A DNA stretch of 64,000 nt from Polychytrium aggregatum (taxonomy: Eukaryota > Chytridiomycota > Chytridiomycetes > Polychytriales), in assembly GCF_025602895.1 (NCBI RefSeq), contig NW_026516282.1, forward strand, positions 62,001 through 126,000, written 5' to 3'. Shown here one piece after another: positions 62,740 to 64,000 of this stretch; within the stretch, counting starts at the first letter, position 1; each line of letters opens with the position of its first letter. A program made the position numbers and the translations under genes. Under the pieces are notes generated by a model. That model was given only the letters and a program-made list of their open reading frames with translations, did not search any database and was not told the DNA's origin.

Positions 62740-64000
62740 GGCCAGGTCGAGCGAGCATCCAGAGAGCAAAAGCGCATCGGCGGCCTGGGAGGGAGCTGTC
62801 CTTTTGGTGGGAGCGCGCGCCACGAACCATGAGCCTCTCGGCGAGAACAGAGGGTGCACGTGCCATCCCGTGATCATGGTCCTCTCGCGAGAGCACAGAT
62901 CGAGAGCGTGGCGCTCTCGGCTGCCAGCTTTCGTTCGCGCTGGTTGATCACGAAGGCCATGAACGCTGAGAAGGAGACGACCCCTGTCCAGGTTTGCGAC
63001 TACAAGCCTCTGCGGGAGTGTCTTGACAAGCACCAAGGTAGAGGCCGGGTCCGACGAGCAGCCGTCTGGATGGGATCCCCACTATCTAGACACACGACAA
63101 TCATGCAATTGCAGCGGTCCCGTCGACCCTTTAACTGCGATTCGTTCGGCAACACTGGTTCTGTGGTCATGGATGGCACGTTTCCGTTTATTCACGCTGG
63201 TACCGGCTTTGGCTATGGTGGAAAGGCGATCGGTCAAAGTGTCTGAAGGAATGGGAAGAGTTCAAGACGGCATGCTCCGGCAAGAGGTGAGGCACGACTG
63301 GCATCATTATTCCACGGATCGGCGTTTGGCGGCTGCCTGATCTGTTTCATCGAATGGCGCCCGATATCCAAAGAGTGCGCTTGGGCGAGGGCGGTTGAAT
63401 AAAACGGCGGCCATCTTCTTTCCATATCTCGATGAGCAGTGGCGGACTCGGTCCAACGAAACGCAACAGATCTCCTGCTGCTGATGCGCCGAAACAGTGA
63501 ACGAGAGGCAGCCCAAGAGTGCCCAATATGAGTATTCATCGTCGCCGCCGTGGTCAACACGGACACGCCATCGTTCCATCGTGCTATTTCATCCAGATGT
63601 GTGCGTGAATGGAGGTTGGACTGGCCTTGCCGCTGTTGCCACTGTTGCCGCTGTTGCCGCTGGTGCCGCTGTTGCTACTGCCATCAGCCAGGCTGTGATT
63701 GGAGCTTCTTTGTGGGCCAATCCATCGACTAAGGCCCTGATTGTCTGTCTTGAAGTGACGAGCGGATGCTTGGTCGGTCCTGTGTTGATTCGCATCTGCA
63801 CAACGGAGGAAAGAGTTGTGGAGAGCGGGCGATGATGTTGCCGGCCGGCTGATGGGGTGTCGTCGCTGGTCTTGCTGCCTGTTTTGGTTGCTGGATGGAC
63901 GGATGGACGGATGGACGGATGGACGGATGGATGGCCCGCCGAGGTCGATATCCACCATCTGCGGCTGTCGCCATGCGGTAACGAGCGGGAAACAGGTGGG
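62740..64000. other. Window end without supported gene
   Basis: The first part is the leader of the glycosyltransferase gene. Further on are GTTGCCACT/GTTGCCGCT near-repeats (63630-63680) and the GGATGGAC array. A minus-strand frame 63579-63307 (MERWRVRVDHGGDDEYSYWA) is protein-like but unplaced. Confidence 0.45.
63893..63934. repeat. 8-bp tandem repeat GGATGGAC
   Basis: About five copies, ending in GGATGGATGG. Confidence 0.9.

Overview
The window looks like nuclear DNA of an early-diverging fungus, most likely a chytrid (inference). It is GC-rich, and most genes are broken by short GT-AG introns. It carries fungal-type genes: chitin deacetylase, a Kre9-like wall domain, Cut8/STS1, an SPX-type phosphate transporter and fungal-type aspartate kinase. 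It also carries an ankyrin/TRPV-like channel, which is unusual in Dikarya, and an eukaryotic TnpB relative (Fanzor). Simple-sequence and minisatellite repeats are frequent. Exon borders are given only where I could follow the frame through GT...AG; elsewhere they are approximate.

Layout. 1-5 kb: a 3.6 kb Tc1/mariner (IS630-type) transposon flanked by TA. It carries a DD34E transposase and a 790-aa Fanzor RNA-guided nuclease, and it sits just upstream of an LtrA-like membrane protein gene. 5-13 kb: a Kre9-like/TM/SH3 surface protein, a CYP7/8-like P450, a Sel1-repeat protein that reads into a TCGT microsatellite, and a chitin deacetylase. 13-18 kb: a mucin-like single-pass membrane protein, a small secreted GPI protein and a two-LIM protein. 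18.5 kb: a decayed relic of the Fanzor element. 19-26 kb: two tandem Cut8 genes, tRNA-Ser(CGA) and a Rai1/DXO decapping nuclease. 26-35 kb: a TRPV-like channel, an IQANK1-like protein and aspartate kinase. 35.3 kb: a 310-bp internally deleted copy of the Fanzor element. 36-50 kb: hypothetical genes, a large Msp1-like mitochondrial AAA ATPase and a bZIP factor. 50-63 kb: NOP10, a PHO87/90/91-type transporter, CWC25 with a GATGGT satellite in an intron, a hypothetical gene, an RNase HI-like gene and a GT31-like glycosyltransferase.

The most interesting part is the Fanzor element family. Three copies of different age lie in 35 kb: one apparently complete, one near-identical miniature, and one diverged relic. 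Both short copies keep the Fanzor 3' end plus the adjoining element end, which is where the guide-RNA scaffold is expected in TnpB/Fanzor systems, and lose nearly everything else. They could be ordinary internal-deletion miniatures, or stand-alone guide loci used in trans by the intact Fanzor at 1.2-3.6 kb. The flanks of the two TA-bounded copies share TGTTA, which gives a testable candidate target-adjacent motif.
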